From positions 1-64,000 of the forward strand of contig NW_025401098.1 of the NCBI RefSeq assembly GCF_011075055.1: a stretch of 64,000 bases of DNA. Reading direction: 5' to 3'. The stretch is from Mangifera indica. Its lineage: Eukaryota; Streptophyta; Magnoliopsida; Sapindales; Anacardiaceae. A program made the position numbers and the translations under genes. Positions 30,816-42,800 of this stretch are shown piece after piece (position 1 is the first letter of the stretch; each line of letters opens with the position of its first letter). The notes below the pieces were generated by a model, which was not told the origin of the DNA, ran no database searches, and saw only the letters and a program-made list of their open reading frames with translations.

Positions 30816-32135
30816 TTTCTCCCCTTAAAAGAATTTTGTCCTCGAAATTTAAACAAATAGGTTGGGAAATCTCTCTCTCATTTGTTGCTCAACCTCCCAT
30901 GTGGCTTCTTCCACCTTATGATTCTTCCATAATACTTTCACTAAGGGAATTGTCTTATTTCGGAGCTCTTTTATTTTTCTGTCTAGTATTTGCACCAGCT
31001 GCTCCTCATAAGCTAAATCTTTTTTTAATTCCATATAATCTGATTTCAAGACATGTGAAGGATCGCTAATGTACTTTCTTAATAAAGAAATATGAAATAC
31101 ATTATAAACTCGATCCATACTAGGTGGAAGTGTAAGTCTATAAGCCACCTTGCCCACTCTTTCTAAAATTTCAAATGGGCCAATAAATCTTGGAGCAAGT
31201 TTCCCTTTTCTTCCAAATCTCATCACGTGCTTATAAGGGGCTACTTTCACAAAAACTTTATCACCTAGTTGAAACTCTACTTCTTTCCTTTTTAAATCTG
31301 TATAGCTCTTTTGTCTGTCCTGAGTTTGCTTCAATCTAGTCTTGATAGTCTTTATATCTTTCACCATCCTCTGGGTTAACTCAGGCCCAAGAACTTGACT
31401 CAAATCATCTCGCTCTCCTATGTCATCCCAATGTAATAGGGATCTACACTTTCGTCCATAAAGAGTCTCATATGGTGTCATTTTAAATGGTGGACTGGTA
31501 ACTATTATTATATGCAAATTCTATTAATGGAACCATTTCATGCCAAGTCATTTTGTAATCTAAGCAACAAGCCCTCAACATATCCTCTAGTATTTGATTC
31601 ACCCTCTCTGTCTAGCCATCTGTTTGAGGATGATATGTTGTGCTGAATGCCAACCTAATATCCAATGCTTTTTGTAAGCTACCCCAAAAAGCTGAAACAA
31701 ATCTGGGGTCTCTATCCGACTCAATAGTTTTGGGTATGCCATGTAATCTCACAATCTTCCGTACATAGATTTGGGCCAATTGATCTGAAGTAAAACTATC
31801 TTTCACTGGAATAAAATATGTCGATTTAGTCAACTATCTACAATCACCCATAGTGCATTATAGCCTTTTTGTACTCGAGGTAGGCCAATGATGAAATATC
31901 TTCCCATTTCCATTCAGGAACACTAAGTGGGTGTAGTAAACTCGAAGGTCTCTGATGCTTGGTCTTGACCTGTTAACGTACCAAGCACTTAGCTACATAG
32001 TCACCAATATCTTTCTTCATACCTATCCATCAATAAGTTTTCTTTAAATCCTGATACATCTTTACTCCCCTAGGGTGGGCAGTGTAAAGTGTATCATGTG
32101 CTTCACTTAAGATTTTCTTTCTCAACTCCAGATCT
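30816..32135 (-). pseudogene. Integrase with chromodomain, inverted Tekay-like element
   Basis: From upstream: LYTAHPRGVKMYQDLKK (zinc domain, with stops replacing the Trp pair), then TKSTYFIPVKDSFTSDQLAQ, IPKTIESDRDPRFVSAFWGS (second catalytic Asp region) and AFSTTYHPQTDG. A frameshift leads into [38 protein letters not shown] (GPY/F) and the chromodomain-like YEEQLVQILDRKIKELRNKT with LVKVLWKNHKVEEATWEVEQ. The C-terminal 222 codons (30849-31517) are open. A short deletion removes the 'MDFIxGLP' segment near 31905. Confidence 0.92.
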
Positions 32136-33661
32136 TAGGAAATACATACCCTGTTTCTGAACTTGAGCACGCCATCAATCATTTGAAACTCAATTGTTTT
32201 CCTTTCACATATCTGTTGACTTATTTTCTGGCACCACAAATCTTCTACTTGCTTCTTTTTTATTTCATTAAGGAGATTAGGTTGAATTTTCAATCTGGTC
32301 ACTTGACTTTTTATCACCTTAATATATTCCCTCTGAAACTCTTCCTGTAACTCTATCTGAGTGGTGAGATGAGCTATGACAATCTTTCTACTCAAGGCAT
32401 CGGTTACCACATTTGCTTTACCTAGCTAATATTTAATATCATATTCATAATCTTTGACTAGCTCCAACCATCTTCTTTGTCACATATTCAAGTCTTTCTA
32501 AGTGAAAAAAATATTTTAGACTTTTATGGTCTATGTAGATATTACATTTAACTCCATATAAATAATGCCTCCAAATTTTTAAAGCAAAAACCACTGCCGC
32601 TAACTCTAAATCATGGGTAGGGTAGGGTAGCGTGTTTCATAATCTTTTAACTGTCGAGAGGCATACGCTATCACCTTACCCCTCTGCATCAACACGGCTC
32701 CTAAGCCATTATGCAAGGCATTGCAATAAATATCATAGTCTACACCCTCCTTTGGTAATACTAAAATAGGAGTTGTAATCAACTGCCTTTTTAGCTCTTG
32801 GAAACTCTTTTCACAAGCTTCAGTCCATAGAAAAGGAGTTCCTTGTCTAGTAAGAGCTGTAAGTGTTTTGGCCAACTGAGCAAAACCTTGTACAAATCTC
32901 TTATAATAGCCGGCCAGCCCTAAAAAGCTTCTGATCTCTTTCACCATTTTTGGCCTCGCCCATTCAAGTATTGTTTCCACTTTACTAAGGTCTACAACTA
33001 TACCTTTCTTAGTAACCACAAGTCCCAAAAATACTACTCGATCCAACCAGAATTCACACTTAGAGAATTTGGCATACAATTTCTTTCCTCTCAATCTTTG
33101 TAGCACAAATCTCAAGTGTTCAATATGTTCTTCTTCTGATCTGGAGTATATCAAGATATCATCAATAAATACCATCAAAAATTTGTTAAGGCAATCATGA
33201 ATTACTCGATTCATTAAATCTATAAAGATTGCTGGGGCATTAGTCAATCCAAAGGGCATCACCACAAACTCGTAGTGCCCATAGCGAGTCTGAAAAGTTG
33301 TCTTTGGAATATCTTGCTCTGCAATCCTCACCTGGTGATAACCCGACCTCAAGTCAATTTTGGAGAACACAGAAGCTCCTCTCAATTGATCAAATATATC
33401 ATCAATTCAAGGCAATGGGTATTTATTCTTCACTATTAGTTTATTCAACTTCATGTAATCTATGCATATATGAAGCGACCCATCTTTCTTTTTGACAAAT
33501 AGTATAGGCACTCCCCAAGGAGAGTGACTAGGTCTAATAAAACCCTTATCTAAAAGTTCTTGTAACTGTTTCTTTAATTCTTGTAATTCAATTAGAGCCA
33601 TCCAGTAAAGGGCTTTTGAAATTGGGGCTGAGCTAGGTTCTAACTCTATACTAAACTCCAA
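32136..33661 (-). pseudogene. Reverse transcriptase and RNase H, inverted Tekay-like element
   Basis: The frame runs [40 protein letters not shown], a stop at 33404-33406, [38 protein letters not shown] and [15 protein letters not shown]. The connection [20 protein letters not shown] follows, then RNase H ([36 protein letters not shown]), with frameshifts after 32606. The frame of RT is interrupted by a single stop, so this is the better-preserved copy of the family. Confidence 0.93.
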
Positions 33662-33805
33662 CTCTCTCTCTGGAGGTAAACCTGGTAGCTCATCAGGAAA
33701 AATATTTAGGAAATCTCGTACTATTAGGACATCTTGAACACCTAATCTTTGAATATCATACTCATGTACCAGATGAGCTAAATATCCCGTAGACCCTTTT
33801 TTTAA

Positions 33806-34200
33806 TCATTTTTTCGCCTTTACACTACTGATCATCATACTAGGTTGATGGCCCTCTCTGAAATTAAAGTAATCCCTATTATCAAGTTGAAATCGAGCCT
33901 TTTTCTTTCTACAGTCAATCTCGACTTCATATCTTCCTAAGAAATCCATGCCCAAGATAACATCAAAATCGAGCATATCAAAGATAATCAAGTCCACCTT
34001 TAACTCTCTCCCATGTCTCACTACCCTCTGGTCTTTTAACATCTTATTAGTAATCACACTCCCACCATCAGGCATCTCAACTCTAATAGAATGGGAAGAT
34101 CTAATAGGCACTAAACCTACCCTTTCAATAACCCCCGCAATAAAGGAGTGTGTAGCTCCTAAATTAATCAATGCATATAAGGAAACAGAGTGGAAAAAAA
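33806..34200 (-). pseudogene. Aspartic protease, inverted Tekay-like element
   Basis: INLGATHSFIAGVIERVG has D-S-G altered to N-L-G, and LIIFDMLDFDVILGMDFLGR is the second block. Loss of the catalytic Asp makes it inactive. Confidence 0.88.
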
Positions 34201-34339
34201 GCTGACCAGTAACTGCAGATGGGCTAACCTCTGCCTAACTATGGGTAGTTGTATAGACTCGTGCATTAGTATCTCTCCTTGGTTGCACTGGCAAAATTAG
34301 GCTTTGCTATGGCTGTATCTGAACTGGCACTTCGGTACT

Positions 34340-35600
34340 CTGGCAATCTTTTGCTATATGCCCTGGCTATCGACATCTATAACAAATCACCTGTTTCTTT
34401 TGGTACCAACATTCTCTGCTATGACGTCTCCCACAAATCTGACACTGAGAAATATTTTATTTTCTAGGCTTCTTGTTACTTTTCCTGCCTTTTCTACTTG
34501 CTGTTGACTGGAATTTTCTTTTTCCCCAATTGTTTCTAAAACTGGAGCCAATTGAACTACCCCTTGATGTTGTAACAGGTGCTGAAACAGTCAATGAAGT
34601 AGGTAGAGCTGACTGACTTGGCATCACTATCTAGGGTGCTGTCAATGATAGAGGTGTTGCCATAGAAGGTGCATTCCTGGGTAGTTTATTAACATATACC
34701 TCTAACCTCAATGCTCTCTCCAATGCCTCTTCATAAGTTTGAGGAGGTTGTGGTCCAGCTAGTATGTGCAAGGCTATCTCCGATCTAAGGCCCTAAAGAA
34801 ATTTGTCCAATTGGAGACTAGGTGTACTCACCATATCGGGAGCAAAATATATAAGACATTAAAACGGGTAGAATAATCCTTTACTAAACATTCCCCCTGC
34901 TGCAAAGAAATAAACTCTTGAACTTTAACTGCTACCACATCAGCTGTTCTGTATTGGGCCTCAAATGCCCTTCTGAAGCCCTACCAGGTCATCAGATCCA
35001 CATTTCTGGTTTCTTTAACTAGGTCCTACCATACGCTGGCCTCTCCCTTCATTAAGAAACTAGTATATTAAACTATTTCTCTATCAGTCATAGGAAATAA
35101 ATCCATAGTACTTTCCACCTGCTTGATCCATTTATCAGCCACCAAAGGGTCTTTAGTACCTTTAAATTCAGGAGGGGTATGCCAACTAGATAAGGAATAA
35201 ATGGGCTTAAGTCGCCTTTGAGCTCCAATTTCTCCTCTCCCTTCATTCCTTATTTCATTTCTGATTTCTTCTATGACCTCCTCACGAATCTTACTTCTAA
35301 TCTCATCTCAGACGACATCTCTAGCTATATTTTCAGGTGTGGGTCTATCTTGACTCTCGGTCAACACCTGACAAACTATATTTTTGATTTCTATTAGCCC
35401 AAATCCTGAACCACCTGACAGGGCAAGGTTAGACGGTTCTCTCGTCTCTCTCTAAATACCCTTTCCATGACCCTGTCCTCGTCCTCATCTTGTGGTACTC
35501 CTCATCTAATAACTGCATAAGTGTAATTACATAATATTCTATTATTTAAATACAGGCAAAAAAAACAACTTACTGTAATCGATTCTCGGGAGCTAATCTG
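34340..35600 (-). pseudogene. Gag, inverted Tekay-like element
   Basis: Frames include HTPPEFKGTKDPLVADKWIK, VESTMDLFPMTDREIV, FLMKGEASVW and FEAQYRTADVVAVKVQEFIS. Two zinc knuckles near 34350-34450 read CQICGRRHSREC and CYRCR*PGHIAKDC; the second is CX2CX4HX4C with a stop in the place of Gln. Several other stops and frameshifts occur. The capsid core is longer than in the plus copy, which has a deletion here. Confidence 0.88.
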
Positions 35601-35708
35601 TGAGACATGAGAGGCACCTGTGTAATACTAGAATGAAAAACTATATATAAATATTATATTATATTACAACACATTCTATTATATCTACTTTTAAGCGCCC
35701 AAAATCGC

Positions 35709-35720
35709 GCTCTGATACCA
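35709..35720 (-). other. Primer-binding site, inverted Tekay-like element
   Basis: The minus strand reads TGGTATCAGAGC, a perfect match to the initiator Met tRNA 3' complement, four bases from the LTR. Confidence 0.92.
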
Positions 35721-35724
35721 AAAA

Positions 35725-35975
35725 TGTAATCTCTCCTAACCAACAGGTGTGTTACAGAAAAATGACAAGAGTTCCCCTCTTTTAGAAGGCCCGGGGAATA
35801 TTTTCTTCTTTTTAATTATGCCCTGTAACACTCCCAATTAGCAACTCATATAAACCAGTCCTACCAACTGACTGGATTTTCATCAACTCAATCACAATTA
35901 ATAAAATAAGTACATAATAATAACCATCATAAAAATTATCACCTATAGAAACTTTACAACCAATTTTCATAACTA

Positions 35976-36045
<70 letters not shown>

Positions 36046-36399
36046 TATACATATATAGATATAGCTATACACAATCACATATATACATATAAGAAACAAA
36101 ATATATGCATATATTCACATATACATCAAAATATATAAATCAACAAAATTATGGTACCTTTCTCTCTTAGCCTCATGTCTCACTAGTGCTCCCTAGGAAC
36201 CTTTGCTGTAACTTATTACCTGTAAAATATTAAATTAAACAGAGTGAGCGACTATGGCTCAGTAAGAAAATCATACTCAATACTCAAAGTATTTCATACC
36301 AGTACTAATCTCTTCCATACTCAATGTGTTTGAGTTATTTACAACAAAATAATTGACACAGAACATGCATTAAACACATATCATAATTCTTTCCTTTCA
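35725..36399 (-). repeat. Truncated 5' LTR, inverted Tekay-like element
   Basis: Collinear with the 3' LTR from its 3' end up to CATAATTCTTTCCTTTCA, then replaced by copia sequence at 36400. It contains a TA microsatellite (35981-36042) much longer than in the partner LTR (about 28443-28460). Confidence 0.9.
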
Positions 36400-39300
36400 T
36401 GGAATACTATTGACACTCAATTTCTACCCATTTTCAAAGCCTATTGAACATGTTATGAAATATGGACTTAAGCCAAGCATCTCTATATCAATGACATCTA
36501 ACAGTTATACTTAGTGTTGTCTAATCTAGTTCGTCTAAAACAACAAGGAATAAACATGTTAGAGTTTCTTCATGAGGTCTTTGCTCGATTTTTCCTTATG
36601 TTATTTCTTATTGTTGTAATAGGTTCCTCAATTTTTTCCAACCTAGACACATATGCTCTTGCCTTTTAGACTTAATAGAGTAATTATGGTGGGTAAGGAA
36701 ATCAGCCATGATATAGTTACTGCCATAAATGAGGTTATACTAGAGAAAAATGCTATAAACTACATGGTCATCCTCCTAGAGTAGCCATTGTTATTCAAAC
36801 AGACCTTCCTAATTCCTCTGACAATCAATCTTAACAATCCTTGACTCTTACAAGTGTTGGTTATAAAGAATACCTCAAGTATTAGGCCTCTAAGCAATCT
36901 TCCTATAATATTGCTATTGTCGCCCACACCGATCACCTAGTAGTTTGCTTCACTCAATCTTCCCCTCTGGCACCATGGGTCATTGATTTTGGTGTTTTTG
37001 ATTGCATTTTTGGTAACCTTACTTTACTTTCCCATTGTACTAAATCTCTGTCTTTGCTTGCTGTTACATTAGCCAAGAGATCTATAACTTAAGCAATGGT
37101 CATAGGTTATGCACATCTTCTTCTTTCTTTGCCTTTAAACTGCGTTCTTTATCTACCTAAATGGCCTTTTAATCTCATTTTTGTAAGTAAACTCACTCAT
37201 TCTTTAAACTATATCATCACCTTTACTAATGAATTTTTTATTATACAGGACCACAGTACAAGCAAACAATTAGCATAGGACATCAGTCTAGGGTATCTAC
37301 TATTTACATCTATTACCTGATTTTGTAGCCTGTATAATTACTAAGTCTCTGATACTTCTTTATAATTATCTCAAACACCCTAGCATCTTTAAATTATAGA
37401 AAATGGTACTTGGTTTTTCTTCTTTATCGTCTCTTCAGTATGACTCATGTTAGCTTGGAAAACATTCTAAAAAATCTTTTCAAAAGAAAGTTAATAATCA
37501 GGTTATGTCCCCCTTTGAGTTAGTTCATTCTAATGTTTATGGTCCTAGCAGAGTTACATTTATTTTATGGTTTTAATATTTTGTTACTTTTATTGACGAT
37601 TATTTGCATTGCACTTGATTGTTCTTAATGAAAAATCGATTTGAATTATTTTCTATTTTTAAATTCTTTTTTGTTGAGATAAAAACATAATTTTCTACTA
37701 TTATACGTACCCTTTATAGTAATAATGCTTGTGAATACTTTTTTGCTCCATCCACCAAATTCATGTTTTTTGATAGTATTTTACATCAGTTCTTTTGTGC
37801 TTATACCTTTCAACAAAATGGGGTTGTAAAACGTAAGAATAGACATCTTATTAAGATTGCCTATACCCTTCTTATCCATAATAATGTTCCTTTCTGATTT
37901 TGGTTAAATGTAGTCTCACTGCTTGTTTTCTAATAAATCGAATGCCTGTTTCAGTTTTATAACATAAGGTGACTCACTCTTTTTTATATCTTGAACAACC
38001 CTTATATTTTTTTTCCCCTCATATCTTTAGGTGCACTTGTTTTGTTTATGACTTATCTCATAGTTGTGATAAATTAACTACTTGTGTTTTCAAATATGTA
38101 TTTCTTAGTTACTCTCATCTGCAAAAAGGTTATCGATGTTATTCTTCTAACACATATCCATATTATCTTTCTACTAATGTTACCTTTTTTTAGTCCTTTC
38201 TTTACTTTTCTTCTTCATTAAATGGCTAGCTTATTACAAAAATTCTCTTGTTACCATCTATTGTCCCTTTTCTAAAGCCATATTCTAAGTCTACTCCTAT
38301 GTCTCCTTTTTTTCCTCCTATTGAATAACCTTTTTCCCTTTTTGGTACTGATATGGTTATTCATCCCGCAAGTAACGATGTTGATGAGTTTGTGTCTAAT
38401 ATTCTTGTGTATCCATTTCTTGCTCTAACCTCTTACTGATCAGTTTCTTATTATCATTGGCAAAGGTGTGCATTCCACTCAAAATCCTCTTCCTATCTAT
38501 AATTTCCTTAGTTGTCATCAGTTATCGTTGCCTTTTTATGCCTTTGTGTCTATTTTATCTTCGGTATCTATTCTTAACATTGTTCGTGAGGTACTCTATG
38601 ATCCCAGGTGGTGACAAGTAATGGTTGATAAGTTGTCTACTTTGCATGCAATAGTACTTGGGAATTGGTTCCTCTACCTCTTAGACACTCCACTATTAGT
38701 TATCGATAAATATATACTATTAAAATTAGACCAGATAGTAAGGTTGACAGATTGAAAGCTCAGTTAGTTACCAAAGGTTACACTCAAACATTCGACCTAG
38801 ACTATAATGAAACATTTTTTCCTATGGCTAAGATGTTTTATGTTCACCTCTTTCTTTTTATGGCTACAATTTGACAATGACGACTACATCGATTGGATAT
38901 TAAGAATGTTTTTCTTCATGATAAACTACAAGAAGGGATTTATATGAAACAACCATTTGACTTTATTGCTCAAAGGGAGTCCAGATTCATATGTAAACTT
39001 TGTCATTCTTCTTATGGCTTAAAGCAATCTCCTTATACCTAGTTTGGTTATTTCAATATGGTGATTCAGAAGTTTAGCATATGAAGGAGTAAGTCTAATC
39101 ATTCTGTGTTTTATATACATACTTTACAAGGATAATGCATCTATCTAGTTATTTATGAGGATGATATTGTTATAACAAGAAGTGATCAAAATATTAAGCA
39201 ATTAAAACAACATCAGTTTAGACACTTTCAAACTAAGGATTCGATGCCACTCAAGTATTTTCTTGGCATATTAGTCGCATAGTCTAAGTATGAAATTGTT

Positions 39301-40062
39301 GTCTCTCAAAAAACACGAATGTTAGATAACAAAACCCATAGATTCTCTCATAGATCCTAATATTAAGTTTTTACCTAAACAGGAAAAACCTTTTGCAAAT
39401 CTTAGGAGATATCAAAGGCTAGTTGGTAAACTCAATTATCTCACCATTACATGACTTGACCTTTCATTTTTAGTCAATGTTGTTAGTTAGTTTCTCTAGT
39501 TTTCATATGACCATCATTAGAATATAGTTTTTCAGATTTTATGATATATCAAGGAAACCCCTCGAAAATGTCTACTATATGAGAATAAAGGTCATACATA
39601 AGTTATTGGATATTCGAATACTGATTAGGTAGTTTTACCATCAAACAGACAATCTACTTTTAGGTGTATGATAATGATAATGTAAGAAAAAAATGTTGTG
39701 ACCAGATCAAATGTAGAAAAAGAGTATTCTATTATGCCCTCAGTTACTTGTGAACTTTTCTGGTTGAAACAGTTAATTTAAGAGTTGAAATTTCAAATAT
39801 ATCACAAATGTCCTTACATTGTGACAACAGGCTGCATTCCACATTTCTTCCAATCTAGTTTTTCATGAAAGGATAAAACACATAGAAATTGATTGTCATT
39901 TTGTTTGTGAGAAGATTTTGTCCAACAACATTACTACAAGTCATGTTAGTTCAAATTATCAACTTGCTAATAACCTTACTAAGTCTCTTTGAGGTGCTCA
40001 AATTAATTATATTTGTAATAAGCTTGACACATATGACTTATATGCTTTAGCTTTAGGGGGAT
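36400..40062 (+). pseudogene. Copia element B polyprotein remnant (5' truncated)
   Basis: Pieces in correct order: gag-like QGINMLEFLHEVFARF; protease WVIDFGVFDCIFGNLTLLS (D-S-G now D-F-G); LYLPKWPFNLIFVSKLTHSL; integrase MSPFELVHSNVYGPSR, YFVTFIDDYLHCT and YTFQQNGVVKRKNRHLIK (catalytic Glu region altered). Then come GALVLFMTYLI-type linker text and RT (LDIKNVFLHDKLQEGIYMKQ, IYLVIYEDDIVITRSD where YVDD is YEDD). RNase H ends with [17 protein letters not shown] and NKLDTYDLYALALGG. Stops and frameshifts are numerous. Confidence 0.85.
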
Positions 40063-40244
40063 TATTGAAATATTTTTGGTAATATCATGTAAATAAATAA
40101 TACATCGTGTAAAATAAGAATACATAGATATCTTTCCTAAGTTAAAACATAAGTAGTTAATAGCTTTTCCAGATTAATCAAATACAATTCCTATATAATG
40201 TTGTCCTTTTGCTTGAATCAATGTATCAAGATATTCTCCAATCA
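40063..40244 (+). repeat. 3' LTR of copia element B
   Basis: It follows a purine tract (TTTAGGGGGA). It starts TATTGAAATATTTTTGG (TG altered to TA) and ends ATTCTCCAATCA. At about 180 bp it is a short LTR. Coordinates are inferred from PPT and terminal sequence because the 5' LTR is missing. Confidence 0.6.
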
Positions 40245-41420
40245 TCCCTTTTCATATACTTCAGTCTGTTTGATTTCAGTTATTATAGCACATTTGGATT
40301 TAGAATTGCATCAAATGGATGTTAAGAAAACTTTCTTTAATGGAATGCTTAACGAAGAAATCTACATGGAACAATTTGTAGGTTTTATTGTTAAAGGCCA
40401 AAAGCATAAAGTGTGCAAGCTTCAAAGATCGATATATGGCTTAAAATAGTCGTCTAGACAGTGGTACTTAAAATTTCATAAGGTTATAATGTCTTAGAAC
40501 ATTAAAATGATTGATCAAGACCACTGTGTTTATGTGAAAAAATTTGATCACAAATTTACAATTCTGTCTCTTTTTGTGGATGATGTCTTAATAGTTGGAA
40601 ATGATTTGAAATATATGATGATTATTAAGAGTTCGTTGTTTATAAAATTTGACATGAAAGATATGGGTGAGGTAGATTATATATTAGGAATTAAAATTAG
40701 AAAGAATCATTCGAAAAAACTTTTAGCCCTATAACAAGAGTATTACATTCAAAATATTCCAGAATGATTCAATATGAAAAATTGCAAACTCGTTGATAAT
40801 TCTGTGTCAAAAGGAAAATTATTGAGCCAACAAATGTTTCCCAAAACTTAAGAAGAAAGAAAAGAAAGGTCAAAAGTAGCATACTCAAATGTTATTGGAA
40901 GTCTTACATATGTTATGTTGTGCATATGCCCAGACATTTGTTTTGTTCTCAGGTTGATTAGCTATTCAGATGCCAACTGGGGGAGTGATTTAGACTAATG
41001 CAAAATCCACTTCTAGTTTTGCATTTTTATTTCAAAAGGGCATCATATCTTAGAGTAGTAAAAAATAGACATGCATAGCCTTATCCACAATGGAAGCCAA
41101 GTTTATAGCTTATTCAATGATTGTGCAAGAAGTTGTTTGGTTAAGAAGATTCTTTATGAATTTTGATATATTAGATGATATTATTGGGGCAATAGTTGTC
41201 TATTACGATAATTAAGTTGTAATAGTTTTTATAAGAGATCCCAAATTTCATAGTTAAACTAAATATATCAACATAAAATACAATTTGTAAGAGACTTCAT
41301 TGCCAAAAGAATAGTAAGCATACAATATATTTATACACATTACATGGGTACTAATCTTTCAACCAAAACTATTCTAAAAGATATATATCTTACGCATGTT
41401 AAATCTCTTGCGTTGCATAT
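40245..41420 (+). pseudogene. Copia element C, RT-RNase H remnant
   Basis: It begins within RT: LELHQMDVKKTFFNGMLNEE, IYMEQFVGFIVKGQKHKVCK and RSIYGLK, then SLFVDDVLIVGND (catalytic FVDD at 40573-40584), FDMKDMGEVDYILGIKIRKN and VIGSLTYVMLCICPDICFVL. An internal deletion follows (about 40950), joining to SYSDANWGSDLD of RNase H. It ends with TILKDIYLTHVKSLALHIL. The 5' part (gag to integrase) is missing because element B sits directly upstream. Confidence 0.88.
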
Positions 41421-41559
41421 ATTGTGATTGATAATTTGTTGAACTTATATATATTATACTTGATACACAACATTGAAAACCATGAATTCAAATTAATTTT
41501 ATTTTGAATTTACATGTCATGTATTTGCATCTACATCCATACTTTTAGAAGTAGCAAAT
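41421..41559. other. Junction between copia fragments C and D
   Basis: AT-rich, probably LTR remains of element C; no clean termini. Confidence 0.3.
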
Positions 41560-42800
41560 AAAGAAAAATTAACATTATCATTATCATAATAAAGGGTATC
41601 CAGTACCATCAAACCATTAAATATAAAACCAAATCTATAAAAATCATTACCATTATATATTTTAATAGAGTTCCCAAAGAAATCATAGTTTTAGAAGAAT
41701 GAGCACCAATACCATATTTCATCAAATATATCTAGAGCATATAGAACTTTAATGTAGGTATAGGTTTCGATCACCTTGTAAAATTAATTTGCATGTGTCT
41801 ATCCTTTTTGCTTAACCTCTGTGTTGCTGCCTACATAATTCATCTCGTTTCCTTTGGAATTTGACAAAATTTCACAAAAGTTCCTCTATCATGAGATGTA
41901 TGGTATGTGGCACCTAAGTTTACTGTTTACATAGGATAAAATTCAATTAATAGCACAATACTAGAAACAAAAGTTTCATAACTTAAAGTATAGTAAAACA
42001 ATACCGTTTTCAGCTTCATGCATTCAAAGGTGAAATGACCCTTCATGCTACAATTATAACATGTCATTTTAGTTTTGTCTCTATTTCCAGCACATTTACC
42101 TTTTTTTCTTAATCAAAATTGCTTGTTCTTGTTTTTAGGGTCTTACATAACATTCTTCCTCTTCTTGACTTTTGCCACTTATGTTTGAAGCTAAAAAACC
42201 TTTTAGAACTAGATTTTATAACATATGCATGAGCATTTAGTCTAGTTACCTTAAAACACTCGTCTTCTAGCTCAATATGGTGAGCAATATCAATAAAAGT
42301 CCTTATATTCTTATTATTCACCTTCATATGTTCTCTATTATTGAAAAGAGATTGTATTATAGTTGAAACCTATTGTTTATCTATCAAGTTGTGCCCAGCT
42401 AACTTGACCTTAATTATCATATTTAACATGTCCCTCAAATGTTATTTCATCTATTTGTTGGGGTCTTTCTTATATATGTCAAATTTAATGGTCAATTGCC
42501 TCAATTTGGAGACAATAATTCTTCTAAACTTTTCATTTAAAGTCATCCGCATGGCATGTGCAGTTGGGTATTGATGGTACTCGTATACCATATCATCATT
42601 CATGGAGTTGATCAAGATACCATACGTAATGGAATTTTTCTTCTTCATGTGTGATATGTGTCCATATCCTATTTATGGTAGGTATTGCTTGGGTTCTACC
42701 TTTTAGCCAATCGCAACTCTTCCATAACATAATGTATCTTTAGATGCTATATATTATAGTTATCCATATTTAATTTCTCACCTTTGTTCAAATCAGTTAT
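41560..42800 (-). pseudogene. Copia element D, gag and protease remnant
   Basis: The minus strand has the gag sequence KLNMDNYNI, DDMVYEYHQYPTAHAMRMTL, NEKFRRIIVSKLRQLTIKFD, MKVNNKNIRTFIDIAHHIEL and AYVIKSSSKRFF. The zinc knuckle CYNCSMKGHFTFEC (CX2CX4HX4C, complete) is near 42020. A protease-like LGATYHTSHDRGTFVKF (D-T-G-A-T altered) is near 41950-41900. RT and later domains are absent. It faces element C in opposite orientation. Confidence 0.82.

Larger units (their letters stand above)
28191..36399 (-). mobile_element. Second Tekay-like chromovirus, inverted, 5' LTR truncated
   Basis: Same family as 17106-25717 by LTR, PBS, PPT and coding sequence. Order on the minus strand: truncated 5' LTR (36399-35725), PBS (35720-35709), gag, protease, RT/RNase H, integrase with chromodomain, PPT, 3' LTR (30813-28191). 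It carries fewer stops than the plus copy in RT but still has several, with frameshifts in the integrase. The upstream end stops abruptly where a copia fragment begins. Confidence 0.93.

Noticed and set aside
30806..31069. 87-codon plus-strand ORF
   Set aside because: Antisense to the integrase/chromodomain of the inverted element.
35812..36099. 95-codon ORF with long Ile-Tyr run
   Set aside because: Translation of the TA microsatellite in the truncated LTR.
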